Origin: Pseudomonas gingeri
GTDB lineage: Bacteria; Pseudomonadota; Gammaproteobacteria; Pseudomonadales; Pseudomonadaceae
Length of the DNA stretch: 64,000 bases
Direction of reading: 5' to 3'
Assembly (NCBI RefSeq): GCF_013385635.1
Contig: NZ_JACAPR010000028.1
Span: forward strand, 224,503 to 288,502
Part shown: in pieces, positions 25,238 through 34,246 of the stretch
Numbering within the stretch: position 1 is the stretch's first letter
How the letters are laid out: every line of letters starts with the position of its first letter
Notes under the pieces: generated by a model
Databases searched by the model: none
What the model was told of the DNA's origin: nothing
The model's input: the letters and a program-made list of their open reading frames with translations, nothing else
Made by a program: the position numbers and the translations under genes

Positions 25238-26022
25238 TTTTTCGGCCTCAACAAGGGACAGGTGGAGCAGTATTCGACCGGGTTGCTGGCCTCATAGTAG
25301 AAACAGCAGGTGCGGCGGAAACGGATGCTTTTGCCCTCGGTGTTTTTCCCCTCGGGAGCAAGCACCGTGGGCGACCGGCGAAAATGCCGCAGCGGGTTGT
25401 AGTCCAGGCCGAACAGCGCCGGCTCGGCGTCGTTCAGCAGCCAGTGGAAATCTGCTTCATGGCGCTGGCGAACCCGTGGATCGTCGATCTTGACCATACG
25501 TTTTTCATACAGCGAATACACGCGTACGGCGGTGTTTTCCCAGAGGATCCGCCGGGAAATGCCGCTGACCTGGTAGAAGGTCCGCCACAACGGCTGGAGC
25601 AAGCCGGCGAACAGGCTGCCGACAATCGACTCGCGCCAGGCCTCGCGCGCTCCCGGCGCATAAGTGACGAGCGAGAGATCGTTCAGCGGCATCGACGAAG
25701 TCCAGAGCCCATCATCGTGCCCGTATTCGACCAGGCAATTGTCCGGCGACAGCGACAGGCCCTTGTCATAGACCGACAGGGCGTACAGGCAGGCGCCGGT
25801 ACTGAGGAAGGAGAACCGCTTGGCCAGCAGCGAAGCGGTGATTGCCAGCGTCGGTGAGCCGATCACCGGCCCCAGTGCCCGCAACAGACGCTCGCAGGTC
25901 TCGGGATCGAGCAATGCCCGCGCCGTCAGCGAACGTGGATCGCGCTGTTCCGCCGACCTGAGCCGCAACGCCCCGGACAGCAGCGCCCACTCTTCCTCGG
26001 TGAAGACCGCCGGCCCTGTCAT
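25228..26022 (-). CDS. FhuF-like siderophore-iron reductase
   Basis: 264 residues from an ATG that overlaps the upstream ATPase gene stop (ATGA). The C-terminus carries the cysteine set RRTCCFYYEASNPVEYCSTCPLL that binds the 2Fe-2S cluster in FhuF, with the usual CC-x10-C-x2-C spacing. FhuF-type proteins reduce ferric siderophores in the cytoplasm to free the iron. Placement right after the importer genes fits reduction of ferric achromobactin. The much longer in-frame extension upstream is a shadow of the ATPase gene. Confidence 0.9.
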   Translation of the reverse strand: MTGPAVFTEEEWALLSGALRLRSAEQRDPRSLTARALLDPETCERLLRALGPVIGSPTLAITASLLAKRFSFLSTGACLYALSVYDKGLSLSPDNCLVEYGHDDGLWTSSMPLNDLSLVTYAPGAREAWRESIVGSLFAGLLQPLWRTFYQVSGISRRILWENTAVRVYSLYEKRMVKIDDPRVRQRHEADFHWLLNDAEPALFGLDYNPLRHFRRSPTVLAPEGKNTEGKSIRFRRTCCFYYEASNPVEYCSTCPLLRPKKCR

Positions 26023-26810
26023 TGCGGCAGTTCCCGGCCAAAGGGAATGCACAACGGCGTGCCGAAAAACGGATCGCTGATGATCCGGCAGTTGAGATTG
26101 AACACCTGCTTGACCAGCGCCTCGCTGAGAATGTCCTCGGGACGGCCCTGGGCAAACGCCGTGCGCTCGTGCACCGCGACCATATGATCGGCGTAGCGAC
26201 AGGCCAGGTTGAGGTCGTGCAGCACCATGACAATGGTCTTGCCTTCCTGGCGGTTGAGGTCGCGCAACAGGTCCAGTACCTCGATCTGGTGCGCCAGGTC
26301 GAGAAAGGTCGTCGGCTCGTCCAGCAGCACGATGTCGGTGTCCTGGGCCAGGGTCATGGCGATCCACGCCCGCTGGCGCTGGCCGCCGGACAAGGCGTCC
26401 ACCGGCCGTTCGGCCAGCGCCTGCATGCCGGTCTGCTGCAGGGCGCGCTCGACCATCGCTTCATCCTGCACAGACCACTGCTGCATCCAGTTCTGGTAAG
26501 GGTAACGCCCCAGCGCCACCAGTTGCCGCACGCTGATGCCCTCGGGCGCGCTGGGCATCTGCGGCAGGATCGCCAGCTCGCGCGCCACCGCCGCCGTGGA
26601 CTTCTGGTGGATGTCCATGCCGTTGAGGATCACCTGGCCCTGCTGCGGTTTGAGCAGCCGGGCGAAGGACTTGAGCAGGGTACTCTTGCCACAGCCGTTG
26701 CTGCCGATCAGTACCGACACCTGGCCTTGGGGCAGTTGCAGGTCGAGGCCGTCGATAATCACCTGACGCTGGTAGCTCAGGGTCAGGCCCTGGGCCGTAA
26801 TGGATGCCAT
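26019..26810 (-). CDS. cbrD: Ferric achromobactin ABC importer ATPase
   Basis: 263-residue ATPase of the FecE/FhuC type: Walker A GSNGCGKST, signature LSGGQRQRAW, Walker B DIVLLDEPTTFLD and switch His (VMVLHDLNLA). The ATG at 26810 is preferred over a TTG two codons upstream because GAGG stands eight bases before it. It powers uptake through the two permeases just upstream in the operon. The name follows the gene order of the achromobactin locus of Dickeya and P. syringae. Confidence 0.9.
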   Translation of the reverse strand: MASITAQGLTLSYQRQVIIDGLDLQLPQGQVSVLIGSNGCGKSTLLKSFARLLKPQQGQVILNGMDIHQKSTAAVARELAILPQMPSAPEGISVRQLVALGRYPYQNWMQQWSVQDEAMVERALQQTGMQALAERPVDALSGGQRQRAWIAMTLAQDTDIVLLDEPTTFLDLAHQIEVLDLLRDLNRQEGKTIVMVLHDLNLACRYADHMVAVHERTAFAQGRPEDILSEALVKQVFNLNCRIISDPFFGTPLCIPFGRELPQ

Positions 26811-26820
26811 CTGCAATTCC

Positions 26821-27852
26821 TCAGTGCCGCTGATTGATCAAAAGATACAGAAAAAACGGTGTGCCCAGCACCGCGACAAATATCCCTGCGGGCAAGTCCA
26901 GGGGCAGGAACAGCGTGCGACCGACCAGATCGGCTAGCATCACCAGGTTGGCGCCGACCAGGGCGGCCATCACTGCCTGCCCGGCAAATCCGGGCGCCAC
27001 CAGGCGCTTGGCGATATGCGGCGCAATCAGCCCGACAAAGGCAATCGCCCCACCCCAGGCCACGGCCGCGCCGGCCAGCGCGACGCTGACCAGCAACAGC
27101 CCGGCACGCAACCCTTGCACGCGCACACCGATCCCCTGGGCCAGGTCGTCATCCAGTTGCTGCACCCGCACCTGCCGCGCCAGCCACACCAGCAGCGGCA
27201 GGATCGCCAACAGCCACAACGCCAGCGCCCGGGGCTCCGGCCAACTGGCGCCGTAGACACTGCCCGTCAGCCAGACATAGGCCGACAAGGTCGTGGTCAA
27301 CGGGCTGAATACCAGCAGGAAGGTGGTCACCGCCGCCAGCAGCGCGGAAATGCCGACGCCGATCAGCACCAGGCGCAACGGCGAAGTGCCCTGCTTCCAG
27401 GCCAACAGGTAGATCGCCAAGGCCGCGAGCCCGGCACCGGCCATGGCGGCCAACGGCAGGAACCGTGGGCCGAGGGCCATGGAGAAAAACGACAGATAGA
27501 ACACCGCCGCCGCGCTGGCGCCGCTGGTGATGCCCAACAGGTCCGGCGAGGCCAGCGGGTTGCGGATGATGCTCTGCAGGATCAAGCCGGACACCGCCAG
27601 CGCCGACCCCACCAGCGCCGCCAGGACCAGGCGCGGCATGCGCAGTTGCTCGACGATAAAGGTCAGGCTGCTGTCCCCCGATCCGGCCAGCACACGCAAC
27701 ACCGTCTGCGGCGACAGGTTGATCTTGCCCACCGCCAACGCCCCCAGCATGACCAACAGGGTCAACAGCAGCGCCAGGGCCAGGCGTCCCAGAGTGGCAA
27801 AGTTGAATTGCCGGGAAAAAGCGCCGCGACGCAACGCCAGGTACTTATCCAT
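26821..27852 (-). CDS. cbrC: Ferric achromobactin importer permease (FecCD family)
   Basis: 343 residues with about nine to ten membrane helices and the FecCD landmarks GLILQSIIRNPLASPDLLGITSGA and GAIAFVGLIAPHIAKRLV. The ATG at 27852 overlaps the end of the other permease gene by eight bases. It forms a heterodimer with that permease in the inner membrane. The short gap to the ATPase gene (10 bases) shows a single operon. Confidence 0.9.
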   Translation of the reverse strand: MDKYLALRRGAFSRQFNFATLGRLALALLLTLLVMLGALAVGKINLSPQTVLRVLAGSGDSSLTFIVEQLRMPRLVLAALVGSALAVSGLILQSIIRNPLASPDLLGITSGASAAAVFYLSFFSMALGPRFLPLAAMAGAGLAALAIYLLAWKQGTSPLRLVLIGVGISALLAAVTTFLLVFSPLTTTLSAYVWLTGSVYGASWPEPRALALWLLAILPLLVWLARQVRVQQLDDDLAQGIGVRVQGLRAGLLLVSVALAGAAVAWGGAIAFVGLIAPHIAKRLVAPGFAGQAVMAALVGANLVMLADLVGRTLFLPLDLPAGIFVAVLGTPFFLYLLINQRH

Positions 27853-28834
27853 AACGTGCACCTCTACGGGCCAGGGCAATGAAGAATGGCGCGCCGAAAA
27901 AAGCAGTCATCACCCCTACCGGCACCTCCTGCGGCAGAATCACCACCCGGGCCAGGGTATCGGCCAGCAACAACAGCGTGGCCCCGAGCACCGCGCAGCC
28001 CGGCAGCAACCAGCGATGATCGATGGACAGGCCCTTGCGCACCATGTGCGGCACCAGCAGGCCGATAAAACCGATGCTGCCGGCCAGTGCCACCGCACTG
28101 CCCGCCAGGCCGATGATCAGCACGCTCATCAGCCAGCGTATCAAGCCGGTACGCTGTCCCAGTCCAGTGGCGATGGCTTCGCCGGCGTTGAGTACATTGA
28201 CCTGCCCGGCCAACAACCACGAACCGAGCAAGGCGAACGACACACCGATCAACAGCGGCGCGGCCATCGCCAGGTCGCGCTCGGAAAGCGAACCCGCCAG
28301 CCAGAACAGCACGGTGTCCAGTCCCTCCTCATTGACCACCAGCAAGGCCTGGCTGAAGGCGGAAAACAACGCCGTGATCGCCGCGCCCGCCAACACGATG
28401 CGCAGCGGGTTGAGACTGCCCTGGCCGCGATTGCCGATCAGCCAGACCAGCGCTCCCGCCAGGGCCGCGCCGATAAAGGCACACCACAGCCATTGATTCA
28501 TCGACGACAGGGCAAACAGCGACGAACCCAGGATAATCGCAAAGGTTGCCCCGGCATTCACACCGAACAACCCTGGCGACGCCAGCGGGTTGCGCGTCAG
28601 TGCCTGCATCAGCGCACCGGCCACCGCCAGGCTCGCGCCCACGGCGATGGCCATGAGGGTACGCGTCAGCCGGGTCGTGACGATCAGTTGCTGGCCCGCG
28701 CTCAAGGTATCCGGCTGCGTCAGCCCTGCGAACAGTTGCGATGGTTCGATCCAGGTGGCGCCCGCCGCCAGGCTCAGAACGCAGGACAACAGCATGACCA
28801 GCAACGCCAGCATCAGTTTCGACAGACGACTCAT
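27845..28834 (-). CDS. cbrB: Ferric achromobactin importer permease (FecCD family)
   Basis: 329-residue integral membrane protein, paralogous to the next permease: ALMQALTRNPLASPGLFGVNAGA and GSIGFIGLLVPHMVRKGL are the conserved coupling and pore segments. The start overlaps the binding-protein gene stop (ATGA). Both permeases are needed in Fec-type importers, so the set is complete. Confidence 0.9.
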   Translation of the reverse strand: MSRLSKLMLALLVMLLSCVLSLAAGATWIEPSQLFAGLTQPDTLSAGQQLIVTTRLTRTLMAIAVGASLAVAGALMQALTRNPLASPGLFGVNAGATFAIILGSSLFALSSMNQWLWCAFIGAALAGALVWLIGNRGQGSLNPLRIVLAGAAITALFSAFSQALLVVNEEGLDTVLFWLAGSLSERDLAMAAPLLIGVSFALLGSWLLAGQVNVLNAGEAIATGLGQRTGLIRWLMSVLIIGLAGSAVALAGSIGFIGLLVPHMVRKGLSIDHRWLLPGCAVLGATLLLLADTLARVVILPQEVPVGVMTAFFGAPFFIALARRGARYG

Positions 28835-29727
28835 GAAGACGCCACCACGCGCTCGATGTCGTCGAGCATCAGGTTGGCCCCCAGGATGCCTCCCGAGAAG
28901 CTCCAGGCGATGGCATCGACCCGCCAGACCTGCTCCTGCCGGGCCGCACGCATCTGCTGCCAGAACGGGTAATGCACCAGGCGCTCATAGTTGCGCTGCA
29001 CAGAGGGGCTGTCGGCGCGCTGGAAAACGAAAAACAGGTCGGCATCGACCACGGGCAAGCTCTCTTTGCTGGTGAGTTTGATATAGGTGCCATGGGCCTG
29101 GCGGGCGACCGGGTTCCAGGCGAAGCCCAGTTCGGTGAGCACGGAGCCGGCGAAACTGCCCGGCAGGTAGCTGCGCACATGATCTTCGCGCACATCCAGC
29201 ACCGAGACCGTGAGCGGCCAGCGCCCGGCGAACTTCGCCTGCAGTTGCTCGCGCAGGCGCAGCACCCGCTGCTGCCATTGGCCCAGCAGGCTCGTGGCCT
29301 GTTGCTGGCGATGCAACGCGGCGCCCATCATTGCCAGGGTCCGCTTGAATTCGAAGACTTCTTCGAGCATCACCAGCGTGCCGATCCGCTCCAGCAGTGG
29401 CGCGATACGCTGGTGGCGAAAGCGCGACGCGACGATCACGTCCGGCTTGAGCAGGACGATGTCCTCCAGGCTCGGCTGGGTTTCCAGACCGACATGGGAC
29501 ACCGTCGCCAACGCCGGACGCAAGTAGCGGAAGGTCGGTTTCTCGGTTGGCGAATCCACCACGCCAACGGGCGTCAGCCCCAGGGCCACGGCGCTGTCGG
29601 TCGCGCCCTGGAACAGGGTGATCACCCGCACGCCGTCGGCGCGGGCCAGCGCAGGCAGGGCCAGCAGACCCAGGGACAGGCGCAGCACCGTGCGCCTGGA
29701 AGGTGACAGGAAAGGCTCAGGCTTCAC
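28831..29727 (-). CDS. cbrA: Ferric achromobactin periplasmic binding protein
   Basis: 298 residues of the FhuD/FecB-like class III binding-protein family. The N-terminus has SRRTVLRLSLGLLALPALARA, a twin-arginine signal, so export probably uses Tat. Two lobes joined by a long helix are indicated by LEDIVLLKPDVIVASRF and GSVLTELGFAWNPVA. It lies between the last biosynthetic gene (acsA, overlapping by 11 bases) and the permeases. Confidence 0.9.
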   Translation of the reverse strand: MKPEPFLSPSRRTVLRLSLGLLALPALARADGVRVITLFQGATDSAVALGLTPVGVVDSPTEKPTFRYLRPALATVSHVGLETQPSLEDIVLLKPDVIVASRFRHQRIAPLLERIGTLVMLEEVFEFKRTLAMMGAALHRQQQATSLLGQWQQRVLRLREQLQAKFAGRWPLTVSVLDVREDHVRSYLPGSFAGSVLTELGFAWNPVARQAHGTYIKLTSKESLPVVDADLFFVFQRADSPSVQRNYERLVHYPFWQQMRAARQEQVWRVDAIAWSFSGGILGANLMLDDIERVVASS

Positions 29728-31585
29728 GGCGCAACCTGTGGAACGGGTTGACCACTTCGCCCTTGCCGAACGGCATGCTGCCCGGCCCGCCGGCCCGCTC
29801 GATCATCGGCGTCAGCAACAGTTTCTGCGGCCAGCGCGGCACGTCGAACAGGCGGTGCCTGATCATCGCCCGCGCCTCGTCGTCGAAGTCGATGGTGGTG
29901 ATCAGCTCCTCGAGAACATCGCGCAACACCGTCCACAACGCCGTCACCGGCACCGCGTAGACCTGCGCCAGGGTGTCCATGATCGCCCGCACGTTGACCT
30001 GGATGCCCAGGGTCTGCAGCCAGAACAGCAGGTCTTCGGGACGCTCGTGATACAGCGTGTTGGCATGGCCCTTCTTGATCCGGTAGACCGGGTCGGCCAT
30101 GCCGTTGCGCTCCAGCCAGGGCACGTAGATGCGCAGCGAATCATGGTCGCGCAGCAACAGGCCCCGGGCCTGGCCGGCCTTCCACACCAGTACCGCGTTC
30201 TGCCCGTGCACCTCGCCGAGCATGCCGATGCGGAACATGCGCAGGTTGATATCGAAGAAGCTGTGGCTCAGCTCGCGGAACAGGCTCAGTACCGAAGCCT
30301 GGTTGCGCGGCAACTGGCGATAGTCCATCCACTCGTCGAAGAAATGCCGGTTGCTGCCGGGCAACGGTGTGCCCAGCGCGGCCATCGGCAGCAGGCGGCA
30401 ATCGGGGTCGTCGAGCAAGGCCGCCGGGTAGCCGCGCAGCATCGCCGAGAGGTGCCGTGGCGCTTCGTCGAACAAGGTCGCGTCGGGTGGCATGAAGGCC
30501 CACCACTTGCTCTCGTCGCACAGGTACAGCGAGCGCGCCAGGCTGGCGTCCTTGTCCAGGGCCTGGCGCAACAGCCGCTCGCTCAGGCCACCGTTGATCA
30601 TCTTCACCGCCGGCAGGTAGCGGGACGCACCGAGGGAATGGATCGCCATGGGCAGCTTGAGGTAGTCGGCACTCGGGAAGCATGGCGTCATCGAGCGCAG
30701 GGACGAGGTGGCGAACACCGTCGCTGCCTGGAACGCCAGGCGGCGGCAGTCACCCCTGGCGAATGCAGCGCCCAGTTGCTTTTCCAGCACATGCTCGAAC
30801 TGCCAGGGATGGACCGGCAGCGCGACGTGGCTGCCGTCGATCCCCAGCGCCTGCAACTCCTGCTCCAGTTGCGCCTGCAATGGCGCTGGCAACAGATAAC
30901 GCGATGGCCGGGACTGATCGATATCTCCCACCCCTTCACCGCATTGCAGCAAGGCCTTGGCCACCGCTACCCAGTTCAGTACCACGGGTTGGGCGAACTC
31001 GGCCTGATAACGTCGGTACTCGGCCTCGTCGAGGCCCTGCTTGGCCTTGGCCAGGGGGTGATACGGGCGGTCGCGCAACGATGCCCACTGCTCCATGGTC
31101 CTGAAGAAGGTCGCTCCGTCCTGTGCCATGAGGCCCTGGTCGTCGACCTGGTGGTCCAGCGACAGCGCGGTCTGCCAGACGCTGGTGTGCAACACGTCGA
31201 GGAACAGCGCCAGGCCCTTTTCGTTGTCCTGGAAACGTGGCGCCATGCCGGCGAACACACGCTTCATGAAATCCTCGGGCGACAGGCGGGTCCAGGATTC
31301 GCCCTGTCGGGCCAGCACCGGCGTGCCCGGGACCTTCTCCCATTGCTGGGTGATGCCGGGCCGTAGGGCAATACTGATGAAGCGCTGTTCCGGCGCATCG
31401 CAGCACCACTCCCAGATGCGCTGCCCGGGGCTGGCGGTATCGAGCAGCGGCGCCTGCGGATGGGCCAGTTGCCAATGGGCGGTGTCCACCAGGTTCAGCG
31501 GCTGATCACCAAAGAAGTCTTCCGCCAGCAGGCAATCGATCAGGTCCTGCATCACGATATCGGCGGCGAGTGCGGTGAAGTTCAT
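29717..31585 (-). CDS. acsA: NIS siderophore synthetase, achromobactin type
   Basis: 622 residues of the IucA/IucC family of ATP-dependent NRPS-independent siderophore synthetases. Seen: VALPVHPWQFEHVLEK, FATSSLRSMTPCF, KLPMAIHSLGASRYLPAVKMINGG (nucleotide-binding area) and LGEVHGQNAVLVWKAG, then the C-terminal FhuF-like thumb domain. These enzymes adenylate a carboxylate of citrate or 2-oxoglutarate and couple it to an amine or alcohol. It is one of three such synthetases here, as achromobactin needs; AcsA and AcsC do later condensations. Four bases separate it from acsB. Confidence 0.92.
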   Translation of the reverse strand: MNFTALAADIVMQDLIDCLLAEDFFGDQPLNLVDTAHWQLAHPQAPLLDTASPGQRIWEWCCDAPEQRFISIALRPGITQQWEKVPGTPVLARQGESWTRLSPEDFMKRVFAGMAPRFQDNEKGLALFLDVLHTSVWQTALSLDHQVDDQGLMAQDGATFFRTMEQWASLRDRPYHPLAKAKQGLDEAEYRRYQAEFAQPVVLNWVAVAKALLQCGEGVGDIDQSRPSRYLLPAPLQAQLEQELQALGIDGSHVALPVHPWQFEHVLEKQLGAAFARGDCRRLAFQAATVFATSSLRSMTPCFPSADYLKLPMAIHSLGASRYLPAVKMINGGLSERLLRQALDKDASLARSLYLCDESKWWAFMPPDATLFDEAPRHLSAMLRGYPAALLDDPDCRLLPMAALGTPLPGSNRHFFDEWMDYRQLPRNQASVLSLFRELSHSFFDINLRMFRIGMLGEVHGQNAVLVWKAGQARGLLLRDHDSLRIYVPWLERNGMADPVYRIKKGHANTLYHERPEDLLFWLQTLGIQVNVRAIMDTLAQVYAVPVTALWTVLRDVLEELITTIDFDDEARAMIRHRLFDVPRWPQKLLLTPMIERAGGPGSMPFGKGEVVNPFHRLRREA

Positions 31586-31589
31586 CGGG

Positions 31590-32363
31590 TTATTTTCCTT
31601 CTGAAGAAACAGTGGTCAGGCGAGACTGCAAGGCGCGAAAGGCAATGCCGCGTTCGTCGCCCAGGACAAAGGCGTTGACCCCGCGTGCGCGCCAGCGGGC
31701 CGCGTCGCCGGGTTGCCGTGGAATGGTGCAATACGCCACCCCGGCGGCCTTGGCCGCCTGCCAGGTGTCGAGCAGGGCCTGCTGCACCGCGGGCTGGTCG
31801 ATCTGCCAGGGCATGCCCAGGGATTGCGACAGGTCGGCCGCGCCCTCGAGGAGCATGTCCAGCCCTGGTACCGCGGCGATCTCGGCGGCACGCCGCACGC
31901 CCTCGGCGCTTTCGATCATCGCCACCAGCAGGATCTGTTGGTTGGCCGCTTCGACGTACCGCGCCAGGCTGTGCTTGCCGAACGAACCGGGACGCCCGGC
32001 ATTGAGGCTGCGCCGCCCCAGCGGGTGGTACTTGCACGCGGCGATGGCCGCGGCCAGTTGCACCGGGCATTCGACCATCGGCAGGACGATACCCTGGGCA
32101 CCGCCATCGAGCAGGCGCAACAGGGTCTTCGGATCGAGGTCGGCGACCCGCACCAACGGTGTCAGGTCATAGGCTTCCGCCGTGCGAATCATGTGCTCGA
32201 CGGTTTCCGGATTGATCAGCACGTGTTCCATGTCGATGATCACGAAGTCGAAACCGGCCTCGGCGATCAGTTCGATGGCCGCCGGTGACGGAATCGAACT
32301 GATCAGTCCATGTACCACCTGGCCCGTGGCGAGCTTTTGCTTGAGCCGGTTGGTTCTCAGCAT
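31590..32363 (-). CDS. acsB: HpcH/HpaI aldolase family protein of the achromobactin cluster
   Basis: 257 residues of a class II pyruvate-type aldolase: FDFVIIDMEHVLINPET, APQGI-like GGAQGIVLPMVECP, and VAMIESAEGVRRAAEIAAVPGLDMLLEG hold the metal-binding Glu/Asp and the catalytic Arg region. It stands between two synthetase genes and overlaps acsC by seven bases. In the achromobactin locus this gene (acsB) is conserved but its exact role is not settled; it may supply an oxo-acid or citrate-like building block. Confidence 0.88.
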   Translation of the reverse strand: MLRTNRLKQKLATGQVVHGLISSIPSPAAIELIAEAGFDFVIIDMEHVLINPETVEHMIRTAEAYDLTPLVRVADLDPKTLLRLLDGGAQGIVLPMVECPVQLAAAIAACKYHPLGRRSLNAGRPGSFGKHSLARYVEAANQQILLVAMIESAEGVRRAAEIAAVPGLDMLLEGAADLSQSLGMPWQIDQPAVQQALLDTWQAAKAAGVAYCTIPRQPGDAARWRARGVNAFVLGDERGIAFRALQSRLTTVSSEGK

Positions 32364-34222
32364 GGCTGCGGCCTGTGGGCATGCAGCGGGTTGGGCACCG
32401 AGCGGAAACGCCGCTCGCCATCACCCAGCAGGCGGCGCTTGGTCAGTTCCTCGACCTCATAGCTCGGGGCGAACACATCGAACAGGGCGAAGCGTTCCCG
32501 GTGCTGGGGATGGGCGGCCTGGTAGGCCAGGATCACCTCGGCGGTCATCTGCCAGAACAACCCTTCGTCCAGCTGATACTGCTGGCGCAGGAAGATCGCC
32601 ATCTCCGTCAGGCAGATAAAGAAGAAACAGTCGCAGGAGAAATCGCGGACCGCATTGACATCGTCGGTGACGATGAACGAGTTGCGATTGAGCTTGGCGT
32701 GGCTGGCCGGCAGCGGCACCAGGGTCGGGCACAGCTCGGGCCGCCCCAGGTGTGCCGGCGAGTAACGCACGCCGTCGTGGAAATCCTTCAGGGCAATGCG
32801 CTGCGGCCAGCCCTGCTTGACGATCAGCACGATGTTCTGGCCATGGGACTCCATGCCGATGCCTTCGGCGTAGAGCATATGGATGATCGGCGGCACCGTG
32901 ACTTCCAGCAACCGCCGCGTCCAGGCCTGCAGGCCGTACTGGCTGGTCCAGGCGTCGATAAAGGGTGACTGCAGGCCTTCGCCATAGCGGTTTTCCACAT
33001 GGCTCAGGCCGTTGAACGGCACCGCCTGTTCGTCGGCCTTGAGGTAGTGATGCAGGCTCTCGCGCCAGATCGCGCCGAGGGTGCCGTAGGTCTGCGGGCC
33101 ACGGGACTCGGGCAGGTGGTCATAGTCGAAGCTGATACCGGCGACTTCGCCAAGGATGACGAAATCCAGCGCGCGGGCGGTGCTGTCACTGGCAATCAGT
33201 TGCTGCAGCCAGTCGGTGATGATAGGCCCGTTCATCACCGTGTGCCGGGCCAGGATCCGCGTGCTGGAGGTGTTGGTCATGCTCATCGCGAGCTTGACGT
33301 AAGGCCGCTCCCTGGCGCTGGCATTGGCCAGGGTGCGGATCGACTGCTGGGCCTTGTAGAGATCGTCCGAGGTGCCCAGGTAGATCAGTTCGCCACTGAG
33401 CAGCTCCGGGTAGAACGCCGAGACGATGGTGTTATCCCACTGCCAGGGGTGCACCGGCATCAATTGGTAGTCGTCGATGGAGCGGCCCTGGCTGGCGAGG
33501 GTGCGGGTTGCCAGGTCCCAGCGCGAGGTGCCAAGTTCCCGCCGGATAAAGACCTGGAAATCCAGGGCGCGGGAATGATTGACCGCTGCCCGGGAGCGGG
33601 CGACCGCCAGCCACACCACCGCGATGGGCATGGCGAACTCCGGCCCGTACTGGACGTTGTCCGCCAGGGAGAAGCCGATGCGCGACTTGTAGCACGGGTG
33701 GTAGCTGTGGGCGTCCATGAAATGCTGTTCCAGGGCATCCACGTCCAACTCATGGGCCGGCCGGTCGGCCTGGTAGCCCTGGCTGCGGGCCTGCAGGTCC
33801 TTGAGCTGGGTCTGCTCCAGTTCATGGATGAAACGCGCCAGGTGCGGGCTGTCGCGAAATTCGCCAAGCCATTCCGCCAGCGCCTGGTGCAAGCTCGGCG
33901 TGCTGCTCCGACCCTCGCTGTCCAGGCGCTCCAGGCTGGCATGATCGAGGCGGATCACTTCGAAACTGGCACTGAGCAGGCCGTCGCAACGGTACTCGAC
34001 CGCCGCCCCGCCGGCATCCCGGCCGGTCACGCTGAAACGATGGCGGCCAGCGCCCAGGGAATCCTGTCGATAAGGCAGCACCGCTTCATACAAGAGAGTC
34101 TGCAGCAGCTGCCCCACCACCCGCCGCTGCACGCGTTCCGCGCAGCGGGCATCGACCGTGGCCAGCCAGGCACCGGTGGCCGGGGTGCGCATACGCGGTG
34201 TTGCCGATTCGAAAGTCGTCAT
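32357..34222 (-). CDS. acsC: NIS siderophore synthetase, achromobactin type
   Basis: 621-residue IucA/IucC synthetase: MPVHPWQWDNTIVSAFYPELL, SSTRILARHTVMNGPIITDW (phosphate-binding area), GMESHGQNIVLIVKQGW and a C-terminal domain with FSCDCFFFICLTEMAIFLRQ. The start could be 34228 or 34222; AAGG lies at better spacing for 34222 (MTTFESATPRM). It couples diaminobutyrate-derived units to the citrate core late in the pathway (family knowledge; the order of steps is not readable here). It is separated from the exporter gene by a short gap of about 24 bases. Confidence 0.92.
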   Translation of the reverse strand: MTTFESATPRMRTPATGAWLATVDARCAERVQRRVVGQLLQTLLYEAVLPYRQDSLGAGRHRFSVTGRDAGGAAVEYRCDGLLSASFEVIRLDHASLERLDSEGRSSTPSLHQALAEWLGEFRDSPHLARFIHELEQTQLKDLQARSQGYQADRPAHELDVDALEQHFMDAHSYHPCYKSRIGFSLADNVQYGPEFAMPIAVVWLAVARSRAAVNHSRALDFQVFIRRELGTSRWDLATRTLASQGRSIDDYQLMPVHPWQWDNTIVSAFYPELLSGELIYLGTSDDLYKAQQSIRTLANASARERPYVKLAMSMTNTSSTRILARHTVMNGPIITDWLQQLIASDSTARALDFVILGEVAGISFDYDHLPESRGPQTYGTLGAIWRESLHHYLKADEQAVPFNGLSHVENRYGEGLQSPFIDAWTSQYGLQAWTRRLLEVTVPPIIHMLYAEGIGMESHGQNIVLIVKQGWPQRIALKDFHDGVRYSPAHLGRPELCPTLVPLPASHAKLNRNSFIVTDDVNAVRDFSCDCFFFICLTEMAIFLRQQYQLDEGLFWQMTAEVILAYQAAHPQHRERFALFDVFAPSYEVEELTKRRLLGDGERRFRSVPNPLHAHRPQPC

Positions 34223-34246
34223 GTCCATACCTTGTCGAAAGAGAAA